From Durusdinium trenchii (lineage: Eukaryota > Sar > Dinophyceae > Suessiales > Symbiodiniaceae), in assembly GCA_963970005.1 (NCBI GenBank), contig CAXAMN010023362.1:594801-658800 (forward strand): a stretch of 64,000 nt of DNA. Direction: 5' to 3'. Positions 20,358-31,437 of the stretch are shown piece after piece. Within the stretch, counting starts at the first letter, position 1; each line of letters begins with the position of its first letter. Under the pieces are notes generated by a model that was not told where the DNA came from, searched no databases, and was given only the letters and a program-made list of their open reading frames with translations. Both the position numbers and the translations under genes were made by a program.

Positions 20358-22574
20358 TTGAGAAGCACCTGCCGCTGCGGCGGAAGCACGGGCTGCTCGG
20401 GCGGACTCCCTGGTCGCTTGGCTTGCTCAGCCGGGAGCTTGCCCTGCCACTCCGTGTCCATGTCCTGCGACACCAAGCGATCCACTGTCGGCATCACAAA
20501 GGCTTTGGCTTCCTCCAACTCGGATGGTGTGATGACATCCAAGGATTGGTGCTCTCGGAGTGACGCCCCAAGTTGGTACGCCAAATGCTTGACCCTCATC
20601 GAAGTGGCTTTCTTGCCTCCACTGTAATGCACTGGCATAGCCGCCGGGTCCGGGATCGACGAACGGTCCTCCCAGTCTCCCAGCGCATTGAGCTCCAGTG
20701 GACCCAACCCTCCGATCTGGCCAATGGTCGGCCCCATCCGGCGCCAGGAGTACGAAGTGAGATCCTTGGCGTCTTGCGCATGTCCTTCAAACAGCTCTTG
20801 GCAGCATCGTTGGCATTCAGGAAGTGCCCATCCGACACCATCAGGGCTGAAGATGATGCCGCAAGACTCACGCTTGCCAGCGGGTACCCGCCCGCTTCGC
20901 CTGCACATTGCTGCAGCCCAACCAAAGCCGTTGGCGAAGTGTGCTGGGACCGTCCATGGAAAGCCGCCCGCTTGGAGGACTGTTTGCCCTTTTCACACCA
21001 GAGGTGCAACGTGCTCCGGGACAACCGCACAGGCTCAGACCTTAGCAAATGCTGGTGCCTCATCACTCCGACAGCTATAAGCCATGACGACAATAGGGCG
21101 GACCACTTTGGGTTCGACTGCTCCCAGCATTGAGCGATGGCCTGTTCCAGGAAAGGCAGCATGGGAGGCTCAACCACGATAGCCTGTTGCTTCTTGCGTT
21201 GCCGATTGGACTTGGGCGTGGGGAGCACGATGTTGGTCAGGTTGAACTGCAAGGATCCTGCTTTGCTCAACCACCGCAATGCGTTCAAGGCACGAGATGG
21301 GCCTGGGGTCCCGTCCTGAATGAAAGCCGCCAAGTCGACTGCTTCCACCACGGTCCTGTCACGAGCTTTCATGAACGTGCGGAGTTCAACCCAAGTCTTG
21401 ACCGCGTTCAGGATCGTGCTGGGTTCGGAGTGGGTAGTCTTCTCCTCGGCCAGCCGCATGAGGGCCCGCTCCCACTCTTTCTGCGTCCGCTCGTTCATCA
21501 CTGCATGCGGTCGCATCACCCCCAGCTCCACAAATGTGTCCTTGAGGGCCTCAGCACGGCGAATCACATTCCCAGGTTCAAAGGCACCGCCCGTGAGGGT
21601 CACTCCCTTGGTACGGCGCACAGCTAGGGCTTGGCCTCCGGCCCGAACTGCATCCTCAAAGGACTCGAAGGCGTAGGCCAGGTCCTCATCTCGCTGCAAA
21701 CCAAAGTGGTCACGCAGCTGCCGAGCGCGTTGCTCCTCGACCCGCGCGTTGGCCCGCTCGGGGTCCCACCCCGGCATAGCTCCCACCGCCTCAGCTGCAT
21801 AGCGCCCATCGAACGCCATGGCACCAGCTAGGATTGCAGCGCTACTCCGAGCTAGAGCTGCCCATGCAAAGCGGACATTGGAACGTCCAGATGCAGCCGT
21901 CCTCGCACACCGATCGATCGCAGGACAGACAGACGGACCGAGTGGGACAACAACACATGAGGCAGTAGGGAGGGATGAAGGGCTCGTCGATCTCGGTCGC
22001 TCCGAGAAGGTGCCGAAGAAGCGCTCCGGCTTGGATGAGCTCGGCTTGCCCGGCCTGAGGACATCCGACGCGGGTTGGCTCCCGCCAGGCACGGCGTCCC
22101 GCCTGCCAAATCCTGAAAACGGCCACCGCATGGCTCCAGGGAATGCCATCCCTGTCATAGGCCAAGCGGGTGGAGAGCCGATCAACGTGTGCTGGCGAGA
22201 TCGCTTCTCGATCCAGCTGGCTGCGAGCCATCTGCAGCCCCAAAAGGTCGAAGGTGGCCGGATTGGCATGATAGGCATCCCATGCACTCTGCGGTGTAGC
22301 GCCGGTTTGGACCACAACGGCACGACGCGTCCAAGTCCCAACCCAGGGGAACCGGAACCCTCCCAGGCGTCGCTCGCACCGGGAACAGGGGACCTCTGGA
22401 CCCCACATGAAAGATCTCGACCACGGACTCCCAGAGCACCAAGGCGGAATCCCGCTTCCCAGCAGCCAACATGGACTCGATGTGCGACGTGAAGTCCAGC
22501 CATGCCGCCGGGGTAAGTACCTGCAAGTCCGTAAACAGGGCAACATCAATCCCCTCCCTGACCCTCGCTGGCAT
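20327..22574 (-). pseudogene. Tyrosine recombinase ORF of retroelement, frameshifted
   Basis: From the ATG at 22574 the first frame reads MPARVREGIDVALFTDLQVL. A second frame carries ESAWDAYHANP-type sequence and a Cys-rich module (YCLMCCCPTRSVCLSCDRSV, then FQCPLC), probably zinc-binding. A third frame carries a long helical region (EEQRARQLRDHFGLQRDEDL) and the recombinase N-lobe, including GVMRHQHLLRSEPVRLS near 21040, whose Arg fits the first catalytic Arg of phage-integrase-type enzymes. The fourth frame (20908-20327) supplies LTSYSWRRMGPT near 20745 and MPVHYSGGK near 20625, fitting the second Arg and the nucleophilic Tyr. Such enzymes insert circular retroelement DNA without an integrase. 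At least three frameshifts disable this copy. Confidence 0.65.
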
Positions 22575-22632
22575 GAAGTCTTCTGCCAGGTCACTCCTGA
22601 AGAAAACACAGAACCTGCCAGTTTGGATCAGA

Positions 22633-22647
22633 CTTGAGCCAAAATGG
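22633..22647 (-). promoter_or_regulatory. Dinoflagellate spliced-leader relict
   Basis: The minus strand reads CCATTTTGGCTCAAG, identical to the last 15 nt of the 22-nt leader that dinoflagellates trans-splice onto mRNAs. It lies 58 nt upstream of the ATG at 22574. The seven 5'-most leader bases are missing. Genomic relicts of this kind mark reinserted cDNAs. Confidence 0.85.
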
Positions 22648-22699
22648 ACACAGGTTCTGAACTCTCTATGGAATGACAACTGTCCACCCAAGCCTGCCA

Positions 22700-25659
22700 G
22701 ACCCTAAGACAGTCATATATAACTGCTCCAGTGTTTCCTTCACTTCAGGGCACTTTGACAATGCCCGCCTCAGGCTGTGTCGGGGGTGCCTTGCAAAGCG
22801 ACGTTCCACTCATCACTGCACAGGTCGGAAGAAATTGTCCAAGATCCACGCGATCAAGTGCGTGAGGAACAGAAAGAAAGACCGCATCAGTCCACATCCT
22901 CAAACGCAACAGGAGAACGCAACAGTGTAAGCGGTGGGAGTCATGAGCCGCACATGCGGATATAGTCTGAAAACAAACGAACTTAAAGGTTCTTGCTTCT
23001 TTCGTTGTGCTGCAATGGCCTTGGCAGAAAAAACAATAGCGTGTGTGCAATCGACAAGGAGCTTTCGCCTAGAATCAGAATGCCGAATGCGGGACTGAGA
23101 CGGTGGCATGTTTGCCTGCCTTACATCACCACAGCTGTCACGAACCTGCTACAGTACTTCAGTGCGGAGCTCACAATATAGCTTTGCCGAAAAATATGTG
23201 TCTAAAGATGTCATCTCATGTCTGTTCGTACAAGCGAAGCCTTGCCCCACAGCCAGGTTTCCCTGGCTATGAGCTCAGTCACCTGCTCGACAAATGCAGT
23301 ACTTTGCCAAGTTGACTTTGACTTGTGGGCCTCTTTGGCATTGTATGCCCAGCAGATTGAGACCCCAATGGGGTGGCACCTCAGTGCTACTGTGTCGAAG
23401 GAAAGCAGAGTCCTACTGTCAGCAAGGCCAAAAGCATTGACCACGCAGGAGAGCATGAACATGATTGAACAATATTGAACATGTCTACGTGCTGCACCTA
23501 CAGCTTTCTGAAGTGAATAAATGACCCCGGTCTGATTCTTTCCTTTCAATCCAAGTGCATTCACGCTTGTTCTGCGCAGTGTTGCCGCAAATACCCAGAG
23601 GTCCTGGCCCAGTGGTCTTGCGAACAAAGGATAGACGCTGCTGCTCGACCTAGCGCGAGTTGTGGCACGACAGTGGAAACCGAGAAACAATCTTGCCTGG
23701 CAATGCTGCCCTAGAAGCCTCCCGTGGCAATACTTCGTGGCCTGACTCCCGGTCTCACAAGGGAAGCCCTTTAGCATCACCGCAAAATCCTTCATTGTGG
23801 CCTGGCAGTACATTCCATAAACGTCCAATGTGACTCACCTTGAACCATAGAGACTCCTCGTCAGTGTCCAGACGAACGCGCCGACGGCTCTGGGAAACTG
23901 CCTGAGGCTTTCGACATGATGCAGTGACGCATGGCTCAGGCCAGGGCTCCAGCATAGAAGAAAGTCGCCAAAGTTGTGAAGAAATACCTTCAGACGTGAA
24001 GTGATGGTTTGTTTTTTCGACTATTTTGCCTCTTTGCTGGAGCGTTTGAGTTGAGTTTGGAGTGCAGTGCCAGAGTGTAAGCCAGCTTTCCCACTTTTGT
24101 AGACTGCCTGTCTGCCATCAAACGAATGATCAACAAAAACCGACTTGTTGGGTCATTCTACATGGCAATTGAAAAATAGCCAGCCAGCCTTTCACCTCCC
24201 AGTTCGTTCAAGGTGGCATTGCAAATGGAGAAAATGTCCTCTTTCACTCCTGACACTTTGCCTGGCAGGGGTGATCATGCTACAGCCCGGGGCTATCGTC
24301 TATCTGGTGCCTTCACTCAGTAGTGGCGCTTTTGAAACCTGGCATCAAAACGTTCTATGAATTCGATATGAGCTGCAGCACTACTTGCAGCACTGCAGCA
24401 GGGCATCTCTCTCACAGAGCTCCTGATTTTTCCAAACAGGGCAATGTTGCCCAAGCACACATGAGCCAGGAACATGCTGCAAAAACCTAAGGCAAGCAAT
24501 TAGGATCAACTCTGTAAAAGTGCCAACAAGCTTTGTCATGTCTCCTTTCCTGAAGGCTCAGGCAGTCCAGGAGATCACAAAGGCTTGAAAGCTGAAAAAC
24601 ATCAAAAGGGCCTCAAATGCAACTTGCTTGCTCTTCTCTTCGTGCACTCGCAGGTCCTTGAGGAAAATGCCCTGCCCCCAACAATGTGCCCATCAGCTCT
24701 CGCACGGCATAGATTGGTTGACAGTGGGTACCTGGCTTTTCAAGAGCTCTCATCTCCCAGTAAAGAGGCGCCTCTACTCCCACTGTGGGTCACCAAGGGT
24801 GCTGCTGCGTAGTGTGATCCTTGGCAAGGAGCACGCTGAAACAATTGAGGTCACTTATGACTGTGCGATCTTCATTTGTTGCAGCTCTGGCACTTAGCAT
24901 CAGGCTCGCAAGTTCATGTGGTGGCGGCGTATGACCGCACGCTTCAACACTCTTAGATTGACGATTGGCCTGATCAGCTCAAAGTCCCTACGCAAAATCA
25001 AACCTGCTCTCCGCTCGGGCCCCTGTTTCAACTTGCAATGTGTGGACTCAGTGCGACGCTGCTTTCTCAACCAAAGGTACCACCTCATGCAGTTCTATCC
25101 TCTGCGCAGTTCCGCGTGACCACACAACGTCTTGAGGCTGCTACGAGGCCATGGTCAGCAAGAACACGCCCAAGATTGCATAAACACCTCAAGTTTTCGC
25201 TTCTTTGCCGGCCCTGCCCTGGATTTTTGCTGGCGTTTGAGCTAGCGTGTCTTGTATCCTACTCAGGCCACCCAAGAGGAGCAAAGCAACAGGGCTTGCG
25301 CAGGGAGCAAAGAAGGCGTACTTGCTGTGGCAAGCCTTCCCATCCTGAATCCAGGCAAAAGCTTCGGGACAAATTCATGCAGCAATCCAAAAGGGCGGGA
25401 TTGCATTTTAAATCTGCCACAAGATAGGGCCTTTGAAAGGTAGAAGCCAACTGCACACTCATTGCCTTGCCATTCGAATGGTCCAAAAAGGGAACGGATT
25501 TCCCTGAATGCCCAGTGAAAGACTTTCCATGAAATGGCCATGTCTTGCTGTCAGTCTCTCCCTCTCTCTCTCTCCCTCTTCTAAACGCAAGCCGTCTAGA
25601 CTGAGTTCTGATAACTTTGGTCATAATTTCAAGTGACCTTGCATGACCTCGCTACAGGC
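22700..25659. other. Intergenic, no supported gene
   Basis: The longest frame (23211-23828, minus, 205 codons) has no recognisable motif and a random-like composition. No repeats were recognised apart from a short (CT)n run near 25555. This is ordinary dinoflagellate spacer as far as I can see. Confidence 0.45.
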
Positions 25660-25925
25660 GGTTAGAGCCGGATTCGGAAACTATATAATCGGTCGGATTC
25701 TGAAACTAGGGTTCTGAAACTTGGATTCTGAAACTGGTATTCCGAAACTGGGGTTCTGAAACTAGGATTCTGAAACTGGGGTTCTGAAACTAGGATTCCG
25801 AAACTGGAATTCTGAGACTTATATTCTGAGACCTTGGAAAGTCAGATTCTGCAACTGGTATTCTGAGACTGGAAATTCGGATTCTGCAACTGACATTCTG
25901 AAACTGGTATTTTGCAACTGGTGAT
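25660..25925 (+). repeat. ATTCTGAAACTGG minisatellite
   Basis: About 14 degenerate copies of an 18-19-bp unit, GGATTCTGAAACTGGGGTT and variants, in tandem. Confidence 0.9.
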
Positions 25926-26069
25926 CTCCACATCATGCGATAGCGTGTGCGCCTGTGACATCATCTTGGAAGCACATACAAACCAACGTCATTAGCCCCC
26001 CACCCAACCCCCCCTCGTGCCCATCGTGTGATCTCGACATCACGCCAACCCCCTCATCATTCACAAAGT

Positions 26070-26155
26070 TGCGGAATCCTAGTGAGGGAATCCACAATGT
26101 TGCGGAATCCTAGTTGCGGATAGTTGCGGAATCCTGACAGTTGCGGAACTCAACT
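26070..26155 (+). repeat. GTTGCGGAATCCTAG short tandem repeat
   Basis: Five copies or part copies of GTTGCGGAATCCTAG with small spacers. Confidence 0.85.
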
Positions 26156-26430
26156 TTATCCATGCTGCTAAAGAATTCGCAGAATGATGATCTTGCCAGG
26201 AAGAAATTTGGTGACTGGGGTGGTCGTCTTGTGGTTGCTGACCAAATGTTTCTGGCACAAACATTCTGATCTACGATGCACTGCACCACCGTAGGTGGAC
26301 GAAAAAGGTCAAACCCTTGCAAGATAGTTCGGCCTTCTCAAACTACAAGCGCGTGCGTGCCAAGAGTTTGGAAGAATACCAATCAAAGAAAATGTTGCTA
26401 ATGTTAATGTTATATTTTCTTATTTATACA

Positions 26431-26460
26431 TATCTATCTATCTATCTATCTATCTAAAGA

Positions 26461-26502
<42 letters not shown>

Positions 26503-26503
26503 A
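26431..26503 (+). repeat. (ATCT)n microsatellite
   Basis: Two runs of the tetranucleotide ATCT, interrupted by AAAGA. Confidence 0.95.
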
Positions 26504-26551
26504 TATTGGCATACGGTATATGACTATATGATACTTTTAAACTTGTTACGA

Positions 26552-26818
26552 TCATAAATGCATGTGTTGCGTCATATTGGCACATTCGACCGCGCACTTG
26601 GCGTTGTACAGCGATCCTCCGGACCTGCGGCCATCGTGCGTACTCACACCGTCGGGAACACAAATGTCGCTTGCAGCAATGCCATGTACTGCCTCTACCC
26701 AAGGAAGTTCAAAAAATGAATCGCAAAAAGCTGCGTGTACATCTCCATTCTTGGATTCCTTCATGCCGACTGGGGTCCACACTGCAAACTTGGCAGCCTG
26801 AAATTTCGCAGCTTCTGC
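26552..26818 (-). CDS. Candidate exon of an unidentified host gene
   Basis: On the minus strand a pyrimidine-rich stretch ends in CTCAG at 26819, a good splice acceptor. The frame then opens with AEAAKFQAAKFAVWTPVGMK and continues through CDSFFELPWVEAVHGI and SLYNAKCAVECANMTQ. The composition, with spaced Cys, Trp and Phe and a short AAKF repeat, looks coding. The plus-strand frame at the same place is less convincing. The 3' border is uncertain; a donor may lie before the stop at 26552. No family was recognised and no other exon was linked to it. Confidence 0.35.
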   Translation of the reverse strand, partial: AEAAKFQAAKFAVWTPVGMKESKNGDVHAAFCDSFFELPWVEAVHGIAASDICVPDGVSTHDGRRSGGSLYNAKCAVECANMTQHMHL

Positions 26819-26849
26819 CTGAGAGACAGGATGTCACAGGCAATTGTGT

Positions 26850-28500
26850 TCAAACAAGACCTGTTCTGCTGAAATTGCCTGATCTAGTTCACTTGCAAAG
26901 CTTAGGTCTTCACAGTTGTGGGGCATTTCTCGGGTCCTGGCAAATTCCTTTGGCCACATCAGCCACGTTCATTGCCTTCCAAGGGGTCCATGCGCCCTCC
27001 AGGATGTTCCAAAAAATGCGTAAGCTCGATGCCATGTCTGTGCAGCTGCCCAACGATCCATTGACGCAGGTGAATTCACAGCCTCACAAAAATTGCAAAA
27101 GTCTGTTCACTGGAGAACAGGTGTTGATGCAAATATTACTCTAAGTCACAAACTTTCGCCCGGAAGGTGCATTCGGATGGGACAGTTCTCTGGACCTGAG
27201 AAGGTTCGACAGCCTCGCAGCCTACCCTCCCCCCCCGGGCTTTAAAAAAGGATATAAACCTAATAGCGAGGGCCTCCAACCTACTAGCTTGGTGTATGAG
27301 TTTGTATTTACATTTAACACGGAGGCACTGACATGGTCTCCACAATGAGTGCCCTTCGATGCCTGCGCTTGTTGTGCAGAGCGTGGAAAGATTTACGCAA
27401 CACTGTCACCTACCAACTTTCTGAGGAATCTGCACAGCCGAGTGAAACAAAACAAGCCCATCCCTATTAGATCTATTAGGATGATATTATGACCTGATAC
27501 CAGAGTGGATTCGGCCCCCATTTGCCAGCACTACTAAAGGATACCAAATGTTTGGTGAGGAACAAAGGGCTGAGAGCTACGACAGGATGCAAAAGTTTCA
27601 GGTGGGGTTTGGCCCTCCGCACGGCGCAAGTTGCAGGATTCTGTCTTTCTGTGGGTCCTCCTTGTCTTCATGAGCCATGTGAGATGCAACATTGTGTAGC
27701 AGTCCACAGGTCCCCACTGCCGCTGGAAGATTCTTGAACTATGGCCTAGGGGCCTAGGGGCCTCCAGGACCTTTCCAAAGCGAGAGGATCACCCATGGTG
27801 CTGTTTGCCCAGTCCACTCTGCCTACAGCATCAGCTTCTTTCCACGGCAAGGATCCGGAAGCTTCACCTGACCACCCAAAAGGCGAAAGCCAGCGTCAAA
27901 AGCTGTTAAAAGGCCGCTGCAAATGCCAGGTGCTGCATCAGAGACAACGAGAATTGCCCTAGGTCGCCGTGTGCAAGTTTCTTTTTTCAATAGAGTTGCT
28001 TAACATTACTTCATGTTCAACGACCAATCAGGATGAAAGTGAGGAATCTCACTGCTCCAAAGTCGAAGCATCAAAGCGTTGCTCTCGGGACACGACGAGG
28101 TCATGTGAAGCGTTGGCCTCGGCGGATGGAAGGGAGAAAGAGAATACAAGCCCATCAAGTAGAAACGCGGGCTTGTGCAACTGGACTTACAGAAGCTCAA
28201 ATGCAGCGTTATAGTTTGTTTTTCCACCTTCTGTGTCGTGCTCGTCCCAGCCACAAAACAGTGCTGATTGTACTACTCTTGTCATCATGTTCTTGGCTGA
28301 AAAGCCGCCTTTTTCGAAAACTGTGGATGCGTCTAGGAAGAGTCGAGCAAACTCATCTAGGTATGTGAAAGAAACAAATGATTAACTCGAGTTTCCCGGT
28401 GCTTGATCTTGTGGGGCCATGAGTGTTCATTCCACTCTTATTACAATATATTACAATATTATAGTGAATTTCGATACGAAGCCTGTATACTGATCGTTTT
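26850..28500. other. Intergenic, nothing recognised
   Basis: Only short, unsupported frames on both strands. A C8 run occurs near 27230. No repeats of note. Confidence 0.45.
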
Positions 28501-28504
28501 TCCC

Positions 28505-28650
28505 TTTGGTTCTTCCCTTTGCTGGCCTTCCTTCTTTTCCTATCCTTTCTGTCTCTATCTCTCCCTCTCTTGCCCAAGTCTTGCTCCATTTGCTCCTCTC
28601 TCCTACTGTCTCTCTCTCGCCCTCTGTGGTCCTTATTGCATTCTGCATGA
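28505..28650 (+). repeat. Polypyrimidine (CT-rich) tract
   Basis: About 145 bp, very rich in C and T with CTCTCTCT and TTCCTT words. Similar tracts occur at 33260-33305 and 47695-47870, and with opposite polarity at 46395-46515. Confidence 0.85.
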
Positions 28651-29309
28651 CTCTCGACGGTTCTTCCACCGGGCACGAGGAGCCACTTCCGGCTAGCTAG
28701 CAAGGCAAAACTGACCAAAATCCGAGAACCCTGAAGGCCTGAAGGCTGGTTGGACCAACTTGCCAAGATGCAGTCATTGGCGTCGTTCATGATGAGCCCA
28801 CGTTTATGCACACCTACAGCACAGAATCGCTAATCATACTGCTTGTCACGTTTTTGAACTTAGTGCCCGAAACCCCTCGTCATGTGTCACAGCGCAGCGA
28901 TCACGCATGTGTCAACTTGATGGGTTCGCTCAAAAACAAGGTTCGTTGTGTGCGGCTTGTCGTTCGTGTGGGTGCCGCCGGGCTACTGATGTCGCCACAA
29001 ATGGCGCTCGTTGCGTTCGTTGTGTTGCCTTTCGGCGTGGATGGGGGGTGTAGGACAGTGTAGGTTGGGACCAAAGTGGTGAGGTTAGTTGTGATTGACA
29101 CCGATGTTGCTCCGTGGTGTGAAAACTATATTTCAGCAATGGGTCAGCGACGCAAAGCGATGAGATTCCTTTCTCACGCCAGCGACGCCGCGCAGCTCTT
29201 CTGACTACGTTGGCGGATTTATCGAAAAAACGGAAATAGAGCGACAACCCGAAACAGCTGCGTGCACGGGATGATGCGAGAGCAGTTGTGACCCCATAAC
29301 GTTGGGCTG
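28651..29309. other. Intergenic, nothing recognised
   Basis: No supported gene or repeat. Confidence 0.45.
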
Positions 29310-29421
29310 TAATGACAAGACCGGATTAATAAACCCCCCCCCCACACGTGGGATAACCACTCATGAGGTCCACTCCCCCTGAATTGTCGGCTCAGGGAGC
29401 CATCGTAGTCGTAGTCGTCGT

Positions 29422-29822
29422 CGGTAGTAGGTAGTAGGTAGGTAGGTAGGTAGGTAGGTAGGTAGGTAGTAGTAGTAGTAGGTAGTAGTAGGTAGTAGTA
29501 GGTAGTAGTAGTAGTAGTAGGTAGTAGTAGGTAGTAGGTAGTAGGTAGTAGTAGGTAGTAGGTAGTAGGTAGTAGGTAGTAGGTTGCAGGTAGTAGGTAG
29601 TAGGTAGTAGTGTATAGTAGGTAGTAGTGTATAGTAGGTAGTAGTAGGTAGTAGGTAGTAGTAGGTAGTAGGTAGTAGTAGTAGGTAGTAGTAGGTAGTA
29701 GTAGGTAGTAGTAGGTAGTAGGTAGTAGTAGGTAGTAGTGGTAGTAGTAGGTAGTAGTAGGTAGTAGTAGGTAGTAGGTAGTAGGTAGTAGGTAGTAGGT
29801 AGTAGTAGTAGTAGTAGTAGTC
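29422..29822 (+). repeat. GTAGTAGG low-complexity array
   Basis: About 400 bp composed almost only of GTA, GTAG and GTAGG units in irregular order, with rare TGCAG or TGTATAG interruptions. It yields long artefactual frames (Tyr-Leu-Pro-Thr rich on minus). Confidence 0.95.
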
Positions 29823-30029
29823 ACAACAAGTTTAAACAAGCACAAAGAAAAGGCCAGGGACACAGGGGTCAAATTAATAGGAGGTAGTAGTGCAGATTAT
29901 TGATGGGGGACCGGCCCTTGTGAGGGGTACCCTTTGTGAGCTTGTCAAATGATTGTGTTTAATTGTTTTTTAATAAGGCAATTTATAGGCCCTGAGCCCT
30001 AGACATTTTTAAGGATTTCATCAAACATG

Positions 30030-30218
30030 TAGTAGGTAGTAGGTGGTGATGGTCGTGGTGGTGGTGTTGGTCGTGGTAGTAGCAGTAGCAGTAGCAGTAG
30101 CAGCAGCAGCAGCAATAGCTAGTAGCAGTAGCAGTAGCAGGAGCAGCAGCAGCAGCAGCAGGAGTAGTAGTAGTAGTAGCAGCAGCAGCAGGAGTAGTAG
30201 TAGTAGTAGTAGTAATAC
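30030..30218 (+). repeat. GGT/GCA/GTA trinucleotide array
   Basis: A mosaic of GGT, GTA, GCA and GAG triplets that keeps triplet phase for about 190 bp. Confidence 0.95.
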
Positions 30219-30390
30219 GAAAAATTGACCTGGTTGTGGGCTCGGATAAACTGGGGGGGGTTGTTGGTAGAAAATTAGACCATAGGGGGGGAAATCAACA
30301 GCCAATAATACTTTTAATTTGGGCAATTTCCGGCGGCTTTGTGGGCTCGGATTAACTAGGGGGGGTTTATTAATCCTGACTTTACATTAG

Positions 30391-31078
30391 CTGTCCTGTC
30401 GGGAGTCGGTAGGTTCATGCGTCTTGTTGCACCTTGGATGAGAGGATCGCACTCATGACCCCAAAGTGGTATTCATTGTCTGCAGAAGTGCTCAAACAAC
30501 ATGCTTAAAACACGGAGCCACATAAATCACCAGTGTCTTAAGTGAACCCGTAATGCTACAAATTGTTACAATACCGCCCAGGATCTTGCAATGCTGAAAA
30601 GGTCTCAAGTCTTGCAATAGGTAGCACTTCGAGGAACATACGGGGCGCCATCAAGTTTGACCAGGATGTCTAGCCTTGGGTATTGAGTGAGGAGTAAGAA
30701 GCGATGAAAACAATCCGGCGTGCTTTACCCTTCTGGGCTACAAGTGAGCTGTATGTAGCCCCTACGTTGCTCGACCCTGCCTGTACACAAGAAGAAGAAG
30801 AAGAAAGAAAGAAGCCTGCAAATTAATTAATGTTTGAAGTTTCTGAAAGAGCCTATAGTGCTGAAAATGATGCCAGCCTGGAGAATTAGATTTGATTGAA
30901 CATACAAACCTGAGAAGCTGCAAAACGAAAGCCGGCGCTTCCCTTTCTCGACAACGGCGCGTCGAAGCAATCAAATGAGCTCGCGCAGCCGCTGGCGGCC
31001 GCGTGTCAAATCTGCTTCATGTCTTGTTCTGCCCACACATAGGTAACCATGTCAAAACAAAAACAATGCACCCTTTTG
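30391..31078. other. Intergenic, nothing recognised
   Basis: A short (AAG)n run near 30790; otherwise unique sequence with no supported gene. Confidence 0.45.
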
Positions 31079-31437
31079 TTCAAACAACCAGTTTTTCAAG
31101 CTAAATTCAAGGTGGCCTGAGACCAGGGTTTGCTGCCCTAAAACACTCTGTTCAGGCCACCTTCAAAATGACCGAAGCGAGAGCAGAGGATGCATGTTGT
31201 CCTTCTGCTGCTTGAATGTGACATATACCCTTCAGTAGGAACTCGAACAGCCAGAAGATTCTGAAAATGGCCTGGCTCCCTATATGAACCCTGGGAAGAC
31301 TGGGAAGCGAGGAGGTGGAAACTCCTTTGCTCTCGCTTCGCAGACCTTCATTTTCAAGGTGGCCTGAACAGAGTGTTTTAGGGCAGCAAACCCTGGTCTC
31401 AAGCCACCTTGAATATTGCTTGAAAACCACAGCTTTG
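31079..31437. mobile_element. MITE-like foldback repeat with about 110-bp arms
   Basis: The left arm (31079-31189) and right arm (31326-31437) are inverted copies, about 90% identical over roughly 110 bp, around a 136-bp spacer. Each arm itself has AAGGTGGCCTGA at one end and TCAGGCCACCTT at the other, so the arms are nested inverted repeats. The word AAAGGTGGCCTGAGCA also occurs at about 10650. No ORF. Confidence 0.85.

Larger units (their letters stand above)
18700..22647 (-). mobile_element. Tyrosine-recombinase retroelement segment with spliced-leader relict
   Basis: It reads from 22647 downward: spliced-leader relict, 58-nt leader, ATG, Cys-rich N-terminal region, tyrosine recombinase, CCCH finger, proline-rich linker, phosphatase-like domain. 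All are on the minus strand with frameshifts between pieces. It is followed in the same orientation by the gag and RT segment. The relict shows that at least the 5' end passed through a trans-spliced mRNA and was copied back into the genome. The left limit is approximate. Confidence 0.6.
29310..30390. mobile_element. Inverted-repeat-bounded block of trinucleotide-like arrays
   Basis: The left border carries GGATTAATAAACCCCCC (from 29322). The right border carries the inverted copy GGGGGGTTTATTAATCC (ending 30376), and the similarity extends several bases outward on each side. Between them lie the GTAGTAGG array and the GCA/GTA array. A nearby direct copy of the right end (GTGGGCTCGGATAAACTGGG near 30238) suggests local duplication. 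It could be a non-autonomous element whose interior expanded. No coding sequence. Confidence 0.5.

Noticed and set aside
23211-23828. 205-codon minus-strand gene
   Set aside because: No domain, no coding-like composition, no splice or leader signal.
29219-29872. Tyr/Leu/Thr/Pro-rich protein on minus
   Set aside because: It is translated from the GTAGTAGG low-complexity array.
30021-30326. Poly-Leu protein on minus
   Set aside because: It is translated from a trinucleotide array.
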